Below are positions 6,928 through 8,969 of a stretch of 8,969 nt of DNA, in pieces. The stretch lies in the NCBI GenBank assembly GCA_046594635.1, contig JBKJRR010000386.1, positions 1 to 8,969 on the forward strand. The letters are read 5' to 3'. A model generated the notes under the pieces. The model was not told the DNA's origin. It saw nothing but the letters and a program-made list of their open reading frames with translations, and made no database searches. Numbering within the stretch: the stretch's first letter is position 1; each line of letters begins with the position of its first letter. The stretch comes from CAISIP01 sp046594635. Lineage in GTDB: Bacteria > Pseudomonadota > Gammaproteobacteria > Burkholderiales > Burkholderiaceae_C. A program made the translations under genes and the position numbers.

Positions 6928-6947
6928 GGCGCAGCCTGGTCTGCGCC
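6928..6947 (+). repeat. Stem-loop between the carboxylase operon and the DUF294 gene
   Basis: GGCGCAG (6928-6934), loop CCTGGT (6935-6940), CTGCGCC (6941-6947): a perfect seven-base-pair stem in the 108-base gap after the alpha subunit. Only a weak pyrimidine stretch follows (CCCACTTCT), so if it ends transcription it would need help from Rho. It may instead be a leader hairpin just before the next ribosome binding site. Confidence 0.35.
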
Positions 6948-6955
6948 CCACTTCT

Positions 6956-6959
6956 GGAG
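6956..6959 (+). promoter_or_regulatory. Ribosome binding site of the DUF294 gene
   Basis: GGAG eight bases before the ATG at 6968. It settles the start against the longer open frame that reaches back to 6860, next to the carboxylase stop. Confidence 0.55.
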
Positions 6960-6967
6960 CCGCCCGC

Positions 6968-8857
6968 ATGTCCATTGCCACGCGATCGCCCGCTGACGCC
7001 AAAGCCCCTGACCCTCTGGTGGCGGAACTGATGCAGTACCCGCCATTCATGCAGATGCAGGGCGAGCACCTGCAATATTTCATGGACCAGGCGCAAGCTG
7101 CCGACTACAGCGCGGGCACGACCATCCTGTCACCTTCGGCGGGGGCGGCGACCCATCTGCTGCTCGTGCGCAAGGGTCACGTGACGCGCCAGGCGCGCGC
7201 CGAGGCCGAAGGCGGAATCGAGTATGAAGCCGGCGATCTGTTTCCCATCGGCGCCGTCATGACGGGGCGACCGGTGGACGGCCGCTATGACGCACACGAC
7301 GACGTCAACTGCCTGCTGCTGAGATCGGACCCGGTGCGGGAACTCTGCCGCATCAGCCCGCCATTTGCCGAATTCATGCAGGGCCGTGTGCGTGCCCAGT
7401 TGCAGTTGTCGCGCCAGGCCATGCAGGCAAACATGGCCGCGCAATCCCTGGCCGAGCAGTCGCTGGAGGCACGGCTTGGCGATCTCGCACTCAAGACGCC
7501 CATCAGCGTGACGCCCGAAACCCCGCTGGCCCAGGCCCTGGCCACCATGCACGAACGCAAGATCGGCTCCATGCTGGTATTGGACGCCAAAGGGGCCGCG
7601 CTGGGCATCCTGACCCGCCATGACATGCTCGACCGTGTCGTGCTGGCGAGGGTGCCCCTGGAGACAGCCATCTCGCAGGTCATGACCTCGCCCATCCTCA
7701 CACTCACCACGCAACACACCGCCCAGGATGCGGCGCTTCTGATGTCGCGGCACACGATCCGGCACGTGCCGGTGACACGCGAGGGCATGGTCGTGGGCAT
7801 GGTGTCCGAACGTGACCTGTTTGCCATGCAGCGCATGTCGATCCGCCATGTCAGCTCCGCCATCCGCAGCGCCAAGGACGAGGCGGCGCTGGTGGAGGCG
7901 GCGCAGCAGATCCGGGAGTTTTCGCGTCACCTGATCGTGCAGGGAGTTGCCGCGCGCCAGCTGACCCAACTCATCAGCCACCTGAACGACCTGCTGACCG
8001 AGCGACTGGTGTTCATGAAGGCTGATCTGCGTGGCGTGGACATGCAGCAGGCCTGCTGGCTGGCCTTCGGCTCCGAGGGCCGATCAGAGCAGACGATATC
8101 GACCGACCAGGACAACGGTCTGGTCTTTCTGAGCGACGATGCCGCCAAGGACCGTCCGCGCTGGCTGAGCTTTGCACGCGACGTGAACGAAGCGCTGGAC
8201 CGCTGCGGCTACCCGCTGTGCAAGGGCAACATCATGGCCAGCAACCCGGATTGCTGTCTCACGCCAAAGGAGTGGAGCGCGCGGTTCGACCGCTGGATGG
8301 AACATGGCGCGCCTCAGGATCTGCTCAACGCCAACATCTACTTCGACCTGCGTGCGCTGGTGGGGCGCGCCGACCTGGCAGAGCAGCTGCGTGCACAGAT
8401 CACACGTCAGGCCGGCGCGCTGCCGCGGTTCGCCAAGCAGATGGCAGACAACGCGCTGCGCCATCGGGTGCCGCTGAACTGGCGTGGCGCGATCGACACC
8501 GAGACCGTGGACGGTCGCGAGATGGTCGATCTCAAACACCACGGTACTGCCGTGTTTGTCGACGTATCGCGCATCTATGCGTTGGCGCTGGGCGTGGCGC
8601 AAACCGGCACGCGCGAACGTATCGAGGCCATCGGGCCCTTGCTGCACATGAGCAGCCAGGACAGCGAGGCCTGGATTGCCGCGTTCGAGTACCTGCAGAT
8701 GTTGCGCCTGCAGGTGCAAATGAGCGACACGCCGCTAGCGCATGCGAACCAGGTGGCGTTTGATGAACTCAACCATATCGACCGGCATATCCTCAAGGAG
8801 AGTTTTCGTACGGCGCGCCGCCTGCTGAGCAAGATCGGGCGCGACTATCCGTCATGA
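6968..8857 (+). CDS. cNMP-binding-like / CBS-pair / DUF294 putative nucleotidyltransferase
   Basis: This is a 629-residue cytosolic multidomain protein, probably a ligand-sensing nucleotidyltransferase. A cyclic-nucleotide-binding-like beta-roll covers about 20-145 (HLLLVRKGHVTRQ, then YEAGDLFPIG). Two CBS motifs follow at about 172-228 (ALKTPISVTPETPLAQA, LGILTRHDML) and 235-290 (ISQVMTSPILTL, RHVPVTREGMVVGMVSERD). A helical segment leads to the DUF294 catalytic part at about 345-480, with the nucleotidyltransferase signature GSEGRSEQ (368-375) and metal-binding D380/D382 in TDQDNGL. The DUF294 C-terminal helical domain covers about 485-625. Relatives resemble the GlnD/KNTase nucleotidyltransferases, but their target is generally not known. 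The cNMP domain lacks the usual Gly-Glu...Arg phosphate cassette, reading IGAVMTGRPVDGRYDA instead, so a ligand other than cAMP is possible. In relatives a DnaQ-like exonuclease often follows; it is not recognisable here. The 108-base gap and hairpin upstream suggest transcription separate from the carboxylase operon. Confidence 0.9.
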   Translation: MSIATRSPADAKAPDPLVAELMQYPPFMQMQGEHLQYFMDQAQAADYSAGTTILSPSAGAATHLLLVRKGHVTRQARAEAEGGIEYEAGDLFPIGAVMTGRPVDGRYDAHDDVNCLLLRSDPVRELCRISPPFAEFMQGRVRAQLQLSRQAMQANMAAQSLAEQSLEARLGDLALKTPISVTPETPLAQALATMHERKIGSMLVLDAKGAALGILTRHDMLDRVVLARVPLETAISQVMTSPILTLTTQHTAQDAALLMSRHTIRHVPVTREGMVVGMVSERDLFAMQRMSIRHVSSAIRSAKDEAALVEAAQQIREFSRHLIVQGVAARQLTQLISHLNDLLTERLVFMKADLRGVDMQQACWLAFGSEGRSEQTISTDQDNGLVFLSDDAAKDRPRWLSFARDVNEALDRCGYPLCKGNIMASNPDCCLTPKEWSARFDRWMEHGAPQDLLNANIYFDLRALVGRADLAEQLRAQITRQAGALPRFAKQMADNALRHRVPLNWRGAIDTETVDGREMVDLKHHGTAVFVDVSRIYALALGVAQTGTRERIEAIGPLLHMSSQDSEAWIAAFEYLQMLRLQVQMSDTPLAHANQVAFDELNHIDRHILKESFRTARRLLSKIGRDYPS

Positions 8858-8884
8858 TCCCGGCAATTCGCAAGGGATTTTTTT
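8857..8884 (+). terminator. Probable intrinsic terminator after the DUF294 gene
   Basis: ATCCC (8857-8861) can pair with GGGAT (8874-8878) around a 12-base loop, and a run of seven T (8878-8884) follows immediately. The stem begins at the last base of the stop codon. It is short for a terminator, but this is the longest T-run I noticed in the window and it is correctly placed. Confidence 0.45.
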
Positions 8885-8900
8885 GGATAGATCGGCAACT

Positions 8901-8918
8901 ACTTGCGCAGCCGCAAGT
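8901..8918. repeat. Perfect inverted repeat near the right edge
   Basis: ACTTGCG (8901-8907), CAGC, CGCAAGT (8912-8918): seven-base-pair arms with a four-base loop. It lies in A/T-richer sequence after the terminator. No T-run follows on either strand, so an operator or a structure belonging to the gene beyond the edge is as likely as a terminator. The half-site CGCAAG also occurs at 8869-8874. Confidence 0.35.
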
Positions 8919-8969
8919 CGCACTGAGACATTCGTGCGATAAAGGATCCGTACAACACGCGCCGGCGAA

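Noticed and set aside
8854..8969. An open frame starting at an ATG that overlaps the DUF294 stop (ATGA) and runs to the window end, tempting as the exonuclease gene that often follows this family.
   Set aside because: Only 19 of its 38 codons end in G or C by hand count, far below the neighbouring genes. It contains the T7 run, has no Shine-Dalgarno and resembles no exonuclease N-terminus I know.
8899..8969. A minus-strand open frame ending in TAG at 8899, which could be the last 22 codons of a convergent gene (about 16 of 22 codons end in G/C).
   Set aside because: It is too short to recognise and its composition is only suggestive. It could be real but needs sequence beyond the right edge.

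Overview
The window looks like ordinary chromosomal DNA from a high-GC betaproteobacterium, most likely a Burkholderiales (Comamonadaceae-like) organism. This is inferred from the strong G/C bias at third codon positions, the gene families present and their wording. I see no tRNA, rRNA, CRISPR array, insertion sequence or prophage gene.

Layout: (1) 1-470, minus strand, the 5' two-thirds of an OmpR/PhoB-type response regulator that runs off the left edge. (2) 597-1136, plus, a small ECF-like sigma-70 factor, divergent from the regulator and probably starting at a TTG. (3) 1216-2145, minus, a DapA-superfamily aldolase/dehydratase that closely resembles L-2-keto-3-deoxyarabonate dehydratase. It converges on the sigma gene and diverges from the next block. 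(4) 2366-6859, plus, a compact three-gene acyl-CoA block: a PaaG-like crotonase, then the carboxyltransferase (beta) and biotin carboxylase/biotin carrier (alpha) subunits of a biotin-dependent acyl-CoA carboxylase of the methylcrotonyl-/geranyl-CoA type. The two carboxylase genes overlap by ATGA. (5) 6968-8857, plus, a multidomain cNMP-binding-like / CBS-pair / DUF294 nucleotidyltransferase protein, followed by a probable terminator. The last 112 bases hold no gene I can support.

Functionally, the central block should carboxylate a beta-methyl-branched enoyl-CoA (leucine- or terpenoid-type catabolism). The beta subunit has Gly where 3-methylcrotonyl-CoA carboxylases carry Phe, which favours a longer acyl chain of the geranyl-CoA kind. 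The accompanying crotonase lacks both catalytic glutamates of enoyl-CoA hydratases and has the Asp of PaaG-type isomerases. It therefore probably does not supply the hydratase step expected after the carboxylase, and no acyl-CoA dehydrogenase, lyase or regulator of such a pathway lies in the window.

I did not find a clear new biological system. The points worth a second look are the odd pairing of an isomerase-like crotonase with a geranyl-CoA-type carboxylase, the stand-alone ketodeoxyarabonate dehydratase, the degenerate nucleotide-binding domain of the DUF294 protein, and several well-formed inverted repeats at gene boundaries.
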